Position numbers and translations under genes: made by a program. The notes under the pieces are model-generated. The model saw nothing but the letters and a program-made list of their open reading frames with translations, ran no database searches and was not told where the DNA came from. Positions 35,815 through 44,714 of a stretch of DNA of 64,000 bases are shown here, one piece after another (the stretch's first letter is position 1; each line of letters begins with the position of its first letter). This DNA is from Brevibacillus dissolubilis. Its GTDB lineage: Bacteria > Bacillota > Bacilli > Brevibacillales > Brevibacillaceae. The stretch lies in assembly GCF_006170445.1 (NCBI RefSeq), contig NZ_VCNA01000011.1:94178-158177 (forward strand). Reading direction: 5' to 3'.

Positions 35815-37938
35815 TTACTTCGCTTGCTTGATGACGACCGGAACCAATACGGGTGCAATGCCGTTCGGGCCGCCTGCCGCTTGGATCTGCGGTACCGTGT
35901 CGCCGTCGGTGTTGCCTTCTTTGGCCTTATCGGTCTTCTCCAGATACGCATCGCCTGTATCCCAGAATTCGCTGGTCTGCATCCCCTGTTCGAGGGTTGG
36001 GCCGTTGATGACATTGCGGTAGAAGCGGGTGTAGGTATCTGTCAGCTTGCCGAGTTCAAGGGAGGTGTACTTGTCTTTGTCGGCATCGGTATTGACGAGG
36101 TTGAGCATCCCGATGCGCAGGGCAGCAGAGACTGCGCCGGCTTGGAAGGAATCATAGGTGTAATCATCCACCTTGTCAGCAGTGTCGCGGAATGCGGATG
36201 CTTTTTCATCCCAGAAACGGGTAAACACGGTATCGTAGAGCTTGCGGGCTGCGTCACGGTATTTCTCATCCTTGGTCGCCAGGAACGCTGCATTGAGACC
36301 GCGGATTGCGCCGAGCTGAGCTGGGAGTGCCTTGGATTCTTCTTTTTTGCCTGTGCCGATGGTGTAGCTGTTGGCAACGAGGCCGTCTTTTTCATCAATC
36401 AGCTTGGTCATGATGAAGTCTGCTTGTTTTTTGATCATGCTAAGTGCTTTTTCACCCTCTGGCGTATGCAGACCTTCTGCCGCATCTCCGTTGGCATAGC
36501 CGAGTGGCAGACCGTCTACAGCACGTACGAAGAGACGGAGCGCTTCGATGGAGTAACCGGCTTGGAAGGTATCGACAGTGTTGCCTTGTCCGTTGGCTTC
36601 ACCGGAGTGCTCTTGAACCAGTGTGCCTTCTTGGGCATTCCAGTGCATCGCTTCCATGTTGGCAAAAAGCGTATAGAGTACATCGCGGTTGAGCGAGTAT
36701 GGGTCATCTGCTTTCACATCGTTGGCGGTGTCTGCATCCAAGTTGGCCGCAGGTGCGGACGGGAATGGCTTGCCGTCGAACAGTGCGAGGAAAGCAGGGT
36801 TCTTATTCGGATTAGCCGGGCGCTGGTCGGTTGTGCCGTAGAATTCAGAAGCGGCCCACATCATCAGCCATTGGTCTTGGAGCAGACTGCGCTTATCGGT
36901 GACACGCAGTTCTTTTACTGCCGGGAACTGCTCATCGCCGTTCTCGATCACCTGTACCGCATGCGGCAGATAGACGAGTCCTTTGGCTGGGTCATACTTG
37001 GTTCCTGCGGTAGCGCCGAGCTTGCCGTCCTTGGCTGAGATGAACAGGTTGTCGCGGATGAAGGAGAGCTTATTCCAGACACCTTCAGTCAGGAATACCC
37101 CCTGCAGGCCGTCTGCCGAGCTTACGCCAAGACGGATATTGGCATCACTGTCCTGTGTCGCGGATGTCGCTTCCAGCTCCTCATCCTTGTCAACCGTGTG
37201 CAGACCACCCATGAAGTCGCCGAGCCACAGTGCCTGCTTGAGGAACGTACCTCCGAGTGCAGACGGGGTCAGAGTCTTATCCATCTTGCTGCGGTCCCAG
37301 CGCAGGGTACCGTAATCTACCTGATACTTCGGAATATACTTGCCGTCTTCCCCATCAGCGAATTTGCTTGTATCCACTTTGGTAATATAATGCGGGTCAC
37401 CGGACGAATACTCCAGATACGTCGGGAACATGTTTTGGAAAATTTCATCTGGAGCATACCCGACCGCATCCGCCAGCTCAAAATAACGCTTCGCCAGTGC
37501 CTCACGCCCATCACCGCTGCCCGCACGCTTCAGGTTGACCGGACCGTTGGCGAGATGCAGGCCAAGACCAGACTTCTCCACGACCTCATACAGCGCCTCT
37601 TCGGAGTATTCGTATGATTCCACCCCTGCTGTATAGTCAAAAGGTGTCGGAGAATCCAGCTTCCCCACATCCAACAGATCAAGATCAAGCCCGAGCGTCT
37701 CAGCCAGCGGCTCCCCAGACAGCTCGAACTCCGCATAGGCAAACATATTGCCCGCTGTATCGAAGGTATGATTGGTCTTCGTCACGTTATAGGCTTGTGA
37801 CCCACCTTCTTTTCCCTTCTCATCACCTGAGGTGGAAGCCGGAGTCGTCTGTCCGGTACAGCCCGCCATCAGTGAAGTAGAGAGCAGGATGACGCTGAGT
37901 GGATATGCACGATATTTTTTATCAAATAAAAAAGACAC
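35815..37938 (-). CDS. Large lipoprotein of unknown function, partner of the dihaem protein
   Basis: A 707-residue lipoprotein (lipobox LMAGC, Cys27) with a Gly/Ser/Thr linker and a long helical domain. Motifs such as LHTVDKDEE, DGLQGVFLTEGVWNKLSFIRDN in parts, FQAGYSIEALRLFVRAVDGLP and DTYTRFYRNVING suggest an (alpha/alpha) barrel of the six-hairpin kind. I do not recognise the family, and no catalytic motif is evident. Trp and Tyr are frequent. The start is GTG at 37938, because GGGAGG lies seven bases ahead, within the longer ATG frame (37953). A promoter and Fur box lie upstream, so it should be made under iron limitation. Confidence 0.85.
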   Translation of the reverse strand: MSFLFDKKYRAYPLSVILLSTSLMAGCTGQTTPASTSGDEKGKEGGSQAYNVTKTNHTFDTAGNMFAYAEFELSGEPLAETLGLDLDLLDVGKLDSPTPFDYTAGVESYEYSEEALYEVVEKSGLGLHLANGPVNLKRAGSGDGREALAKRYFELADAVGYAPDEIFQNMFPTYLEYSSGDPHYITKVDTSKFADGEDGKYIPKYQVDYGTLRWDRSKMDKTLTPSALGGTFLKQALWLGDFMGGLHTVDKDEELEATSATQDSDANIRLGVSSADGLQGVFLTEGVWNKLSFIRDNLFISAKDGKLGATAGTKYDPAKGLVYLPHAVQVIENGDEQFPAVKELRVTDKRSLLQDQWLMMWAASEFYGTTDQRPANPNKNPAFLALFDGKPFPSAPAANLDADTANDVKADDPYSLNRDVLYTLFANMEAMHWNAQEGTLVQEHSGEANGQGNTVDTFQAGYSIEALRLFVRAVDGLPLGYANGDAAEGLHTPEGEKALSMIKKQADFIMTKLIDEKDGLVANSYTIGTGKKEESKALPAQLGAIRGLNAAFLATKDEKYRDAARKLYDTVFTRFWDEKASAFRDTADKVDDYTYDSFQAGAVSAALRIGMLNLVNTDADKDKYTSLELGKLTDTYTRFYRNVINGPTLEQGMQTSEFWDTGDAYLEKTDKAKEGNTDGDTVPQIQAAGGPNGIAPVLVPVVIKQAK

Positions 37939-37988
37939 GATAATGCCTCCCATTTTTTAATTCATCTAAACATATAAGCAAATGATAA

Positions 37989-38003
37989 TGAGATTTATTC
38001 TCA
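37989..38003 (-). promoter_or_regulatory. Fur box
   Basis: TGAGATTTATTCTCA is a near-palindrome of 7-1-7 type, overlapping ATGATAATGAG at 37982-37992 and CAATGATTT on the other side. It is close to the Fur consensus and lies just downstream of the promoter at 38020-38048, the repressing position. Confidence 0.75.
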
Positions 38004-38019
38004 ATGATTTCCGCCTCTA

Positions 38020-38048
38020 ATTATAAAGATTATGTCGACTTCTGTAAA
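38020..38048 (-). promoter_or_regulatory. Sigma-A promoter of the lipoprotein/cytochrome operon
   Basis: TTTACA (38043-38048), 17 bases and TATAAT (38020-38025) on the minus strand. Confidence 0.8.
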
Positions 38049-38109
38049 TGAAAAAAGCCAGCCCTCCAGATTTCACCTGTCAGACTGACCTTCCCCACCC
38101 TTTATTCTT

Positions 38110-38430
38110 TTAATGACCGGACGTCACTTTCAATCCTATGGCACCGATCATGATCATCATCAGGAATAGGACCCGCTTCCAGTCCCGCGACTCTTTGAAA
38201 AAGAGCATCCCCAGAATCACACTTCCCGCCGCTCCGATCCCAGTCCAGATCCCATACGCCGTGCCGATCGGCAGACTTAAGAGAGCAAGCGACAAGAAAT
38301 AGAAGCTGCTGAACCCAGACAAGATTGCCCCTAGTGTCCATTTCTTATTTTTATAGCCGTCTGACAGCTTCAGTGAGGTGACCCCTGCCACCTCACTGAG
38401 ACCTGCCAAGAACAGATACAGCCACGCCAT
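38110..38430 (-). CDS. Small multidrug resistance (SMR) transporter subunit (YkkD-like)
   Basis: A 106-residue four-helix SMR protein with the membrane Glu in LAGLSEVAGVTSLKLSDG (about residue 13) that couples proton and substrate. PIGTAYGIWTGIGAAGSVILG is the family signature in helix 3. A second SMR gene lies 47 bases upstream, so the two probably form a heterodimer like YkkCD. GGAAGGA precedes the ATG. A modest hairpin with a T run near 38043-38085 may end the transcript. Confidence 0.92.
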   Translation of the reverse strand: MAWLYLFLAGLSEVAGVTSLKLSDGYKNKKWTLGAILSGFSSFYFLSLALLSLPIGTAYGIWTGIGAAGSVILGMLFFKESRDWKRVLFLMMIMIGAIGLKVTSGH

Positions 38431-38477
38431 GTTGCGATCATTCCTTCCACTGTCTATTTCCCTGGATGCTTTTTTGT

Positions 38478-38831
38478 TTACGATGCAGATCTCTCTTCTT
38501 TTCCGCCTTCTTCATCAGATGAGACCAGCTTCAATCCGACGATCCCGCTGATCAAGAGCAGGACGAACAGGATTTTGGCGGTGTTCGCCACTTCGCCCAG
38601 ATACAGCATCCCAACCACTGCCGTCCCCACCGTACCGATCCCGGTGAATACTGCATACGCCGTCCCAATTGGAATCTGCTTCATCGCCTTGGAAAACAGA
38701 TAAAAGCTAAAAACGAGCAAGGTCACCGTCACCACACTCGGCCAAAAAATCGTAAACCCCTCCGAATACTTCAACCCCATCGCCCAGACCACTTCAAGAA
38801 GCCCAGCGATCAATAGATACATCCATGGCAT
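38478..38831 (-). CDS. SMR transporter subunit (SugE/Gdx-type)
   Basis: A 117-residue SMR protein. AGLLEVVWAMGLKYSEGF matches the SugE/Gdx branch, whose members export guanidinium, and PIGTAYAVFTGIGTVGTAVVG is typical. The C-terminal tail is charged (DEEGGKEERSAS). The gene starts six bases after the TetR stop and is followed by the YkkD-like gene. Guanidinium is the likely substrate by subfamily, but a wider cation range is possible for paired SMR proteins. No guanidine riboswitch is visible upstream. Confidence 0.92.
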   Translation of the reverse strand: MPWMYLLIAGLLEVVWAMGLKYSEGFTIFWPSVVTVTLLVFSFYLFSKAMKQIPIGTAYAVFTGIGTVGTAVVGMLYLGEVANTAKILFVLLLISGIVGLKLVSSDEEGGKEERSAS

Positions 38832-38837
38832 GCCACA

Positions 38838-39431
38838 CTACTCCCCTTTCTTCGTCTCCCGTATCCCTTCCCAGAAAAAGCCCCAGGCCACCTGCAATCG
38901 CTTCTGGTAGGTCTCTCTGTCGTAATAATGACTCTGCGTGAACAGTCCGTCGAGCAGGCAATAATACGCCCCGAGCAGATCATCCGTATCACGCGGCTTA
39001 ATCGTGCCCGCTGCGATCCCTGCCTCAAATACAGGCTTGAGAAAGCTGGACTGAACCCCTTCCATCTCCATGAACTTGGTGTGAATCGCCTGCTTCATCT
39101 CTTCCGGACTGAAGAACACCACACGCTTAAAAAACTGCATCTCATCACTCTGATATCGGCCCGAGTAAAATTCAAGGATCGCAAAAAGCTGCTCCTCCAC
39201 GCTCTCCATCTGTGCAATCTCTGTTTCGGCAAACGACTGAAAGCTCTTCATCTCCGTCTGAAATGCCTCGTCGAGCAAAGTGAGGAAGAGATCGTCTTTG
39301 CTGGCAAAGTGATTATAGATAGATGGCTTCTTGATCCCCACGCCCTTGGCGATATCGGCTAATGTCGTACCTTCATAACCGTGCTGGGCAAACAGGGACA
39401 AGGCCACTGTTTTGATTTTTTCATGGTTCAT
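38838..39431 (-). CDS. TetR-family repressor of the SMR operon
   Basis: A 197-residue TetR protein. The HTH is in residues 1-50: VALSLFAQHGYEGTTLADIA, then GIKKPSIYNHFASKDDLF. The C-terminal ligand domain is helical and contains YSGRYQSDEMQFFKRVVFFSPEE in parts, as in YfiR/QacR-like regulators. It is the first gene of the three-gene operon, with a palindromic operator in front. It should derepress both SMR genes on binding a drug or cation. Confidence 0.93.
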   Translation of the reverse strand: MNHEKIKTVALSLFAQHGYEGTTLADIAKGVGIKKPSIYNHFASKDDLFLTLLDEAFQTEMKSFQSFAETEIAQMESVEEQLFAILEFYSGRYQSDEMQFFKRVVFFSPEEMKQAIHTKFMEMEGVQSSFLKPVFEAGIAAGTIKPRDTDDLLGAYYCLLDGLFTQSHYYDRETYQKRLQVAWGFFWEGIRETKKGE

Positions 39432-39456
39432 CGTCGAGATTAGACCCCTTCCGCAA

Positions 39457-39474
39457 AACTAACTACCGTTAGTT
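39457..39474 (-). promoter_or_regulatory. TetR operator palindrome
   Basis: AACTAAC and GTTAGTT (7-base arms, 4-base centre) lie 26 bases before the TetR start, overlapping the presumed promoter. Confidence 0.75.
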
Positions 39475-39522
39475 AACTGGTTATTATCTTAACACGAACT
39501 CCCCCACTGCTCAAGGCAGAAA

Positions 39523-39560
39523 TAAAAAAAATCACAGCCGCCATCATTAGGCAGCTGTGA
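39523..39560 (-). terminator. Terminator of the YdjO-like gene
   Basis: TCACAGCCGCC (39532-39542) pairs with GGCAGCTGTGA (39550-39560), one mismatch. On the minus strand eight T follow. Confidence 0.88.
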
Positions 39561-39644
39561 TTGGTGGACAGCCTGTCCTCCATTCCCAAACATGAAGCGA
39601 AGCCATCTGCTGTGTTGTTGCATCCGGCTCCGCCTTGCACTCTA

Positions 39645-39821
39645 TTATTCTACGCGGATATTTTTCATTTCTTCAACCATTGCACTGCTGCACAGTGGGC
39701 AGACAGGCTCTTCTGCCGTAACAAATTCTTTGCGTGACCAGCAGTGACAAGCTGAACATTGCCACACCATTGTGTCCTGATACACATGCTCTTTTACGGA
39801 GCGCTTCGAATAATAGGCCAT
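39645..39821 (-). CDS. YdjO-like cold-inducible zinc-ribbon protein
   Basis: A 58-residue protein starting MAYYSKRSVKEHVY. It has CSACHCW (22-28) and CPLC (41-44), giving a two-CxxC zinc ribbon, and the phrase WSRKEFV that resembles YdjO of Bacillus, described as cold-inducible. GGAGGAC precedes the ATG and a terminator follows the stop, so a real gene is well supported although it is very short. Confidence 0.82.
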   Translation of the reverse strand: MAYYSKRSVKEHVYQDTMVWQCSACHCWSRKEFVTAEEPVCPLCSSAMVEEMKNIRVE

Positions 39822-39929
39822 GTTGTCCTCCTATTCGTTGGATTGTTAGTCTATTCTATGCGACACAGGTTGGCAATAGTACCTGTACGTGCGAGGAATC
39901 CATCACTCTCGCAGGACAGGTCCTATGCG

Positions 39930-40316
39930 TCATGATCCCATAGGAGTGCAGATTTCTATATAATGCCCATCTGGGTCAGCAACATACGCGACAGTCTGTC
40001 CCCAAGGTTTAACAATTGGCTCCTTCAATACCGGAACGCCCTGCTCACGAAGCCGGTTAACGGTGCCTTCCACATCCTCGGTCACAAATCCCACTTCAAA
40101 GGTCTGGCTGCTGCCCTCGCCCTCGGGGACCTGGAGCTTGGTCGTCTCACGGGCATTCCCGCGATCAAACAGGGAAAGAATCACCGCACCTGTATCCAGT
40201 TCGATATAGGTATCGTGATCCGCTCTGACTGCCAGACCCAGCTTGTCGCGATAAAACTCCAAGGACTTTGCCACATCATGGACATATAGGATGACATATC
40301 TCATCGACAATTGCAT
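39930..40316 (-). CDS. VOC-family (glyoxalase/bleomycin-resistance fold) protein
   Basis: A 128-residue vicinal-oxygen-chelate protein with two beta-alpha-beta3 modules: [23 protein letters not shown] and [18 protein letters not shown]. It ends [12 protein letters not shown], the usual closing motif with a Glu metal ligand. Which reaction it performs cannot be told. GGGGACGG precedes the ATG, and the gene follows the RDD gene by 15 bases. Confidence 0.9.
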   Translation of the reverse strand: MQLSMRYVILYVHDVAKSLEFYRDKLGLAVRADHDTYIELDTGAVILSLFDRGNARETTKLQVPEGEGSSQTFEVGFVTEDVEGTVNRLREQGVPVLKEPIVKPWGQTVAYVADPDGHYIEICTPMGS

Positions 40317-40331
40317 CTGAACCGTCCCCTT

Positions 40332-41024
40332 TTATGGTTTGATTACGTACGTACCGGCAATCAGGTCATGCATCGCCTCTTTTTTCTCTCTCATGCCCGC
40401 CATCATAAATCCGATGCAGAGCGTGAGACCGGACAGCGCTTTGGACCAATAACGAAGAGATGCTTTGCCAAAGGTCAGACGGTTTCCAGCTCCATCAGTC
40501 ACGATGAGAGCGAAGACGCGCTTGCCCACGGTTCCCTGCCACGATGAGCTTTCCATATAAGCACAGTACAGCCACGGGCCAACAAGTAAAAACAACCAGC
40601 TAAAACTCGTACTGACCTGGTTCGCCATATAATTAGGAATCATCAAGACGACACTATCAATCAATACGGCACTCACACGTACCCAAAATCCCGCGTACGA
40701 GCTATTTTCAGTAATGACATAGCCACTTGATTCTGCCGCTGGTGCAGGCTGATCAGGTGCCGGATAGAGCTCTTGCTGCTGCGGCTCAGTCGACAGTGCT
40801 TCATGAAAAGTAGCCACTTGCTGTTGGCGGGCTGCTTCGGCTAAGGCTTCTGCCGCACCGGCACGCGCAGCTTCTTGGCGCATCTTCTCCGCTTCTTCCT
40901 CGGCTCGGCGTTGTACGGCTTTTTCATGGGCCTCCTGGTCTCGTTGGGCAGCCAGATTGTTACCGCAGACGATACAATAGCTGGCATCAGGATTGGCTCC
41001 TGTCCCGCATCTGGAACAATTCAT
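40332..41024 (-). CDS. RDD-family membrane protein with N-terminal zinc ribbon
   Basis: A 230-residue protein. An N-terminal zinc ribbon (MNCSRCGTGANPDASYCIVC, 1-20) is followed by an Ala/Glu/Gln-rich coiled-coil linker (about 28-100) and an RDD domain with three or four membrane segments (about 108-230). The RDD signature regions are FWVRVSAVLIDSVVL and GTVGKRVFALIVTD. The ATG at 41024, with AAGGAGAGG upstream, is chosen over 41093. Function unknown. Confidence 0.88.
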   Translation of the reverse strand: MNCSRCGTGANPDASYCIVCGNNLAAQRDQEAHEKAVQRRAEEEAEKMRQEAARAGAAEALAEAARQQQVATFHEALSTEPQQQELYPAPDQPAPAAESSGYVITENSSYAGFWVRVSAVLIDSVVLMIPNYMANQVSTSFSWLFLLVGPWLYCAYMESSSWQGTVGKRVFALIVTDGAGNRLTFGKASLRYWSKALSGLTLCIGFMMAGMREKKEAMHDLIAGTYVIKP

Positions 41025-41110
41025 GACTCTTCCCTCTCCTTCTTCGTTCCAATCGACTATGGCAAGTGTACTGATATTTCCCGTTTTTTTCAAGTTAAAT
41101 CGGCACAGAG

Positions 41111-41141
41111 AAAAAGCCGCAGGCGAGATGCCGTGCGGCTT
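41111..41141 (-). terminator. Terminator of clpP
   Basis: AAGCCGCAGGC pairs with GCCGTGCGGCTT; on the minus strand a T run follows. Confidence 0.88.
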
Positions 41142-41150
41142 GGATGAAGC

Positions 41151-41732
41151 TTACACCTTATCGATTACCTTGTCGATCAGACCATAGGCGAGGGCTTCTT
41201 GGGCTGACATGAAGAAGTCGCGGTCTGCATCCTTTTCGATCTTTTCATAGGGCTGACCGGTACGCTCTACGTAGATATCATAGAGGGTCTTCTTGGTCTT
41301 GAGGATATGCTCGGCGCGGATTTGGATATCGGACGCCTGACCTTGGGCACCGCCCCACGGCTGGTGGATCATGACTTCGGAGTTCGGCAGGGCGAAGCGT
41401 TTGCCTTTGGCACCGCCAACGAGCAGGATCGACCCCATGGAAGCAGCCATCCCGATGCAGATCGTAGAGACATCCGGCTTGATGAACTGCATCGTGTCAT
41501 AGATGGCAAGCCCGGCGATGGTGGAGCCGCCTGGGGAATTGATGTAGAGGCTGATGTCTTTGTCAGGGTCGTCAGCAGCGAGGAACAGAAGCTGGGCTAC
41601 GACTGCATTGGCCACCTGATCATCGATTGCACTGCCGACGAAGATGATGCGGTCTTTCAGCAGACGGGAGTAAATATCGTACGAACGCTCGCCACGACTG
41701 GTAGACTCAACAACCATAGGGATCAGATTCAT
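41151..41732 (-). CDS. clpP: ATP-dependent Clp protease proteolytic subunit
   Basis: A 193-residue ClpP with the full triad: Ser98 (GMAASMGS), His123 (MIHQP) and Asp172 (DRDFFM). The N-terminal axial loop [16 protein letters not shown] is typical. It degrades proteins fed by Clp ATPases in the cytoplasm. AAGGAGG precedes the ATG. It lies 44 bases after the small Gln-rich gene that follows an ArsR-type regulator, so it may be co-transcribed with them. That context is unusual for the housekeeping clpP, and this may be a second copy. Confidence 0.96.
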   Translation of the reverse strand: MNLIPMVVESTSRGERSYDIYSRLLKDRIIFVGSAIDDQVANAVVAQLLFLAADDPDKDISLYINSPGGSTIAGLAIYDTMQFIKPDVSTICIGMAASMGSILLVGGAKGKRFALPNSEVMIHQPWGGAQGQASDIQIRAEHILKTKKTLYDIYVERTGQPYEKIEKDADRDFFMSAQEALAYGLIDKVIDKV

Positions 41733-41776
41733 AGGAAATGCCTCCTTCTATTTTTAGATGGGTATGAAAAGCAGGA

Positions 41777-42178
41777 TTACGCAGCGAGAGCAAGAGCGCG
41801 GCACATCACTGTGCTGGTGAAGCGTGCCTGTGCACGGATGGTGGTGAAGCCGGATGATACCATGACCAGTTTGACCGGTTGGACAGGAGTGCCGACTGCC
41901 CATGTGACGACAGTGGTCTCTTGCATAGTAGCCCGTTGTGGGGCGGATTGGAATGGAATCACGTTGTCTGCCTGTGGTACGGGATCGGCGTCAGATGGGT
42001 TGTTCGTTGCAGGAGCGGTGGTGCCAGGCTGCTCCCATGTGATGACGGGCGTGCTCTGACGTTGGTGGGTCACTGTAGTCTGGAGCTGTTCTGCGGTCTG
42101 ATTCTGTCCGCTTGGATCGTGGCCGGACTGTTGCTCCTCCTCCTGCTCCTGCCCGACTGTCTTGATCGGATTGCTCAT
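41777..42178 (-). CDS. Small Gln/Thr/Pro-rich protein, unknown function
   Basis: A 133-residue protein. The first 90 residues are low-complexity, Gln/Glu/Thr/Pro-rich and probably disordered; the end (VKLVMVSSGFTTIRAQARFT region) may form strands. AAGGAGGGG lies before the ATG, and the start is one base after the stop of the ArsR-type gene, so translation is coupled. I do not recognise the family; the link to the regulator and ClpP is positional only. Confidence 0.72.
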   Translation of the reverse strand: MSNPIKTVGQEQEEEQQSGHDPSGQNQTAEQLQTTVTHQRQSTPVITWEQPGTTAPATNNPSDADPVPQADNVIPFQSAPQRATMQETTVVTWAVGTPVQPVKLVMVSSGFTTIRAQARFTSTVMCRALALAA

Positions 42179-42179
42179 G

Positions 42180-42800
42180 TTATGCCCCTCCTTGCTTGGG
42201 TTGTGGATAGACGGCAAGCATGACATTGTACGCTTCATTCGCTGATGATGACGGATCGGCAGATGGCTCTTCGCTCTGATACTTCGCGGCCAGTTGTTGG
42301 ACGAGTTGGACGTATTCTTCGACGAATGCGCTGCGCTGTTCGGCGCTGGCGAGTGTGATCTGCGTATGTAGAGTGGCGCTTGGGATGACTTCGGCCTGAT
42401 CGGATTGCTCCATGAGCTGCAGGGCATCCTTTTTGATCCGTTCTGCTGTGGTAATCATATGCGAGAGCGAGCCTTGGTCTTTCAATTTCTGGGTGGTCTC
42501 GGGATGAAGTCCAAGCGATTCAGCCAGGACGAACGTACGGGCAATCGCCTGATACAAGACCTCTACCAGATTACGCACCTGGCGTGTGCCGATGCGCCTG
42601 ACCAGCCCCACCTTCTCCAATGCTTTGAGGTGGTAGTTAATCCGCTGAGGGGTCTGACTCATCGTGCGTCCCAATTCGGCTGCGGAGGCCGGTACGATCA
42701 GATGGGCAAGAATCTCTGCCCGCAATGGATTCAAGAGTACCATCGCCTGTTCAGGTGCTTCGACGAGGTAGGTGTCTAGTTGCTCGGATGGTGAAGACAA
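42180..42800 (-). CDS. ArsR-type winged-helix regulator
   Basis: A 206-residue protein with an N-terminal winged helix: LLNPLRAEILAHLI, then SAAELGRTM and TPQRINYHLKALEKVGLV. The C-terminal half is helical and could sense a ligand or join dimers. The GTG at 42812 lies too close to the ribosome site; the TTG at 42800 stands nine bases after AGGAGGTG and is preferred. Direct ACGTAAA repeats lie upstream. It heads a possible operon with the Gln-rich gene and clpP. Confidence 0.85.
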   Translation of the reverse strand: MSSPSEQLDTYLVEAPEQAMVLLNPLRAEILAHLIVPASAAELGRTMSQTPQRINYHLKALEKVGLVRRIGTRQVRNLVEVLYQAIARTFVLAESLGLHPETTQKLKDQGSLSHMITTAERIKKDALQLMEQSDQAEVIPSATLHTQITLASAEQRSAFVEEYVQLVQQLAAKYQSEEPSADPSSSANEAYNVMLAVYPQPKQGGA

Positions 42801-42834
42801 GTGCAGATTCACCTCCTAATAAAAGGATTGATTC

Positions 42835-42859
42835 ACGTAAAAACATTTTATTACGTAAA
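42835..42859. promoter_or_regulatory. Direct repeats before the ArsR-type gene
   Basis: ACGTAAA occurs at 42835-42841 and 42853-42859; the second is part of the palindrome TTACGTAA. It is placed 35-60 bases before the start and could be the regulator's own operator. Confidence 0.45.
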
Positions 42860-42920
42860 TCGATTGTTGTCAAACACTGGACACAAAATGGTTATTTGCC
42901 TACTCTGACAGGATAACAAC

Positions 42921-42970
42921 AAAAAACCTCCTGCCAGCCTAGCTTACAAGCTGGGTCAGCGGGAGGTTCT
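42921..42970 (-). terminator. Terminator of the SulP transporter gene
   Basis: AACCTCCTGC (from 42925) pairs with GCGGGAGGTT (42959-42968); T run on the minus strand. Confidence 0.88.
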
Positions 42971-42995
42971 TCTTTTTTTACTATGGATGTGAGTA

Positions 42996-44453
42996 TTAGT
43001 GGCCGGATGGGACGCCGAGACCGACGCGATCCACCAGTGATTTGCTTTCTTCGTTGAGACCAATCAGTTGAACGGTCTTACCTTGGGATTGATATTTATG
43101 AACGACTTTGGAGATCGCTGTGACGGCTGAGAGGTCCCACACATGCGAATGCGAAAAGTCGATCATGACCGTATCCGGGTCACCTGCCGGATCGAACTGA
43201 TCGATAAAATGCGTCATCGTGCCAAAGAACAGCTGACCAGAGACCGTGTAGACTTTGCTTGCGCCGTTGTTTTCGAGGCGGGTCGTGGTACGCATACGAG
43301 CCATTTTCCACCCGAAGATCAGGGCACTGAGGACGACACCTGCGAATACGCCCTTGGACAGGTCATGTGTTGCGACGACGATGGCTACGGTGACAACCAT
43401 GACGAGGGCATCTGGACGCGGCATTTTGTTCAGTTCCATCACGGATTTCCAGTCGAATGTACCGATGGATACCATGATCATGACACCGACGAGTGCGCCC
43501 ATCGGGATCTGTCTGACGACGTCACTTAGAACCAAGATCAGGAACAAGAGGAACGTACCTGCCACGAATGCGGACAGACGGCCTCGGCCTCCTGATTTGA
43601 CGTTGATCACAGACTGACCGATCATCGCACAGCCTGCCATCCCACCGAAAAAGCCGGTGACGATGTTGGCGATGCCCTGACCTTTCACTTCGCGGTTCTT
43701 CGAGCTTTTGGTATCTGTCATCTCATCAACAATGGTTGCGGTCAACAGAGACTCCAAGATACCAACAATCGCCAAGGCGAAGGAATACGGAAGGATAATC
43801 CACAAGGTGTTAAGCGACAGCTCCACTATCGGGATATGGAACAGCGGCAATGCGCTGGTGATCTGTCCCATATCGCCTACGGTGCGGACATCCAGTCCCA
43901 TCGTAATCGACAGAACCGTCATCACGATGATCGCAACGAGCGGCGATGGGACTGCTTTGGTCAGACGCGGCAACAGATAGATAATCGCCAGTGATCCCGC
44001 CACCATCGCATACATGATCCAAGACGCCCCGACAAAATGAGGCAGCTGCGCCATAAAAATCAGAATCGCCAGTGCGTTGACGAACCCAATCATGACCGAA
44101 TGAGGCACGAAGGTGATGAAGCGCCCTACCCGCAGGATGCCTAATCCGTATTGAATGATTCCGGTCAACACGGTAGCTGCAAACAGATACTCAATCCCAT
44201 GCTCCTTCACCAAGGTCACCATCAAAAGTGCCATCGCCCCTGTAGCCGCCGAAATCATACCCGGACGACCACCCACAAAGGCAATCACCACCGCGATACA
44301 AAACGACGCGTACAAGCCCACCATCGGGTCTACCCCGGCAATGATCGAAAACGCAATCGCCTCTGGAATCAGCGCAAGCGCAACCGTCATCCCGGACAGT
44401 ACGTCACCACGGATGTTGGAGAACCATTCTTGTTTTATTGTAGCTAAATTCAT
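42996..44453 (-). CDS. SulP (SLC26) family anion transporter with STAS domain
   Basis: A 485-residue transporter with about eleven to twelve membrane segments (12-380) and a C-terminal STAS domain (about 395-485). [18 protein letters not shown] is the SulP signature. The STAS domain keeps [15 protein letters not shown] around its usual phospho-site. The family carries sulfate, bicarbonate or dicarboxylates; the short form resembles the BicA/YbaR-like bicarbonate or sulfate carriers. A TATAAT at about 44535-44540 (minus) may be its -10 element. Confidence 0.92.
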   Translation of the reverse strand: MNLATIKQEWFSNIRGDVLSGMTVALALIPEAIAFSIIAGVDPMVGLYASFCIAVVIAFVGGRPGMISAATGAMALLMVTLVKEHGIEYLFAATVLTGIIQYGLGILRVGRFITFVPHSVMIGFVNALAILIFMAQLPHFVGASWIMYAMVAGSLAIIYLLPRLTKAVPSPLVAIIVMTVLSITMGLDVRTVGDMGQITSALPLFHIPIVELSLNTLWIILPYSFALAIVGILESLLTATIVDEMTDTKSSKNREVKGQGIANIVTGFFGGMAGCAMIGQSVINVKSGGRGRLSAFVAGTFLLFLILVLSDVVRQIPMGALVGVMIMVSIGTFDWKSVMELNKMPRPDALVMVVTVAIVVATHDLSKGVFAGVVLSALIFGWKMARMRTTTRLENNGASKVYTVSGQLFFGTMTHFIDQFDPAGDPDTVMIDFSHSHVWDLSAVTAISKVVHKYQSQGKTVQLIGLNEESKSLVDRVGLGVPSGH

Positions 44454-44658
44454 CTCGTACCTCTCTTCCTTGTTTGGTAGACAAAACTTGACTTTCCCCT
44501 CTCAGAAAAGTCGGGCCGTTACTCACAAGGTTCAATTATACCGAGTATACGCTGTGATAGCGAATGGGGCGGTAAGGATGAGGTACGATTAGATTGTCCA
44601 TATGGCGCTATTCTCTCGATCCCTCTTTTTTACGTATCTATCACACTTATCGCACACA

Positions 44659-44698
44659 TAAAAAAAACCCGTCCCCAGATTGAAAATAGGAGACGGGT
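44659..44698 (-). terminator. Terminator of the duplicated secreted protein gene
   Basis: ACCCGTCCCC (44667-44676) pairs with GGAGACGGGT (about 44689-44698); eight T follow on the minus strand. The rest of the gap to the SulP gene holds only its presumed promoter. Confidence 0.88.
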
Positions 44699-44714
44699 GG
44701 TATGAGTCAGAAAG

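Noticed and set aside
33768..35831. A 687-codon plus-strand frame covering the whole cytochrome lipoprotein gene
   Set aside because: It is antisense to a protein with a lipobox, YVTN repeats and two haem motifs, and has no family features. It results from codon bias at this base composition.
35824..37038. A 404-codon plus-strand frame antisense to the 707-residue lipoprotein
   Set aside because: No ribosome site or domain, while the minus strand has promoter, Fur box, ribosome site and lipobox.
38478..39474. Guanidine riboswitch upstream of the SMR genes
   Set aside because: The gaps between TetR and SMR genes are too short, and no conserved guanidine aptamer sequence is seen upstream of TetR.
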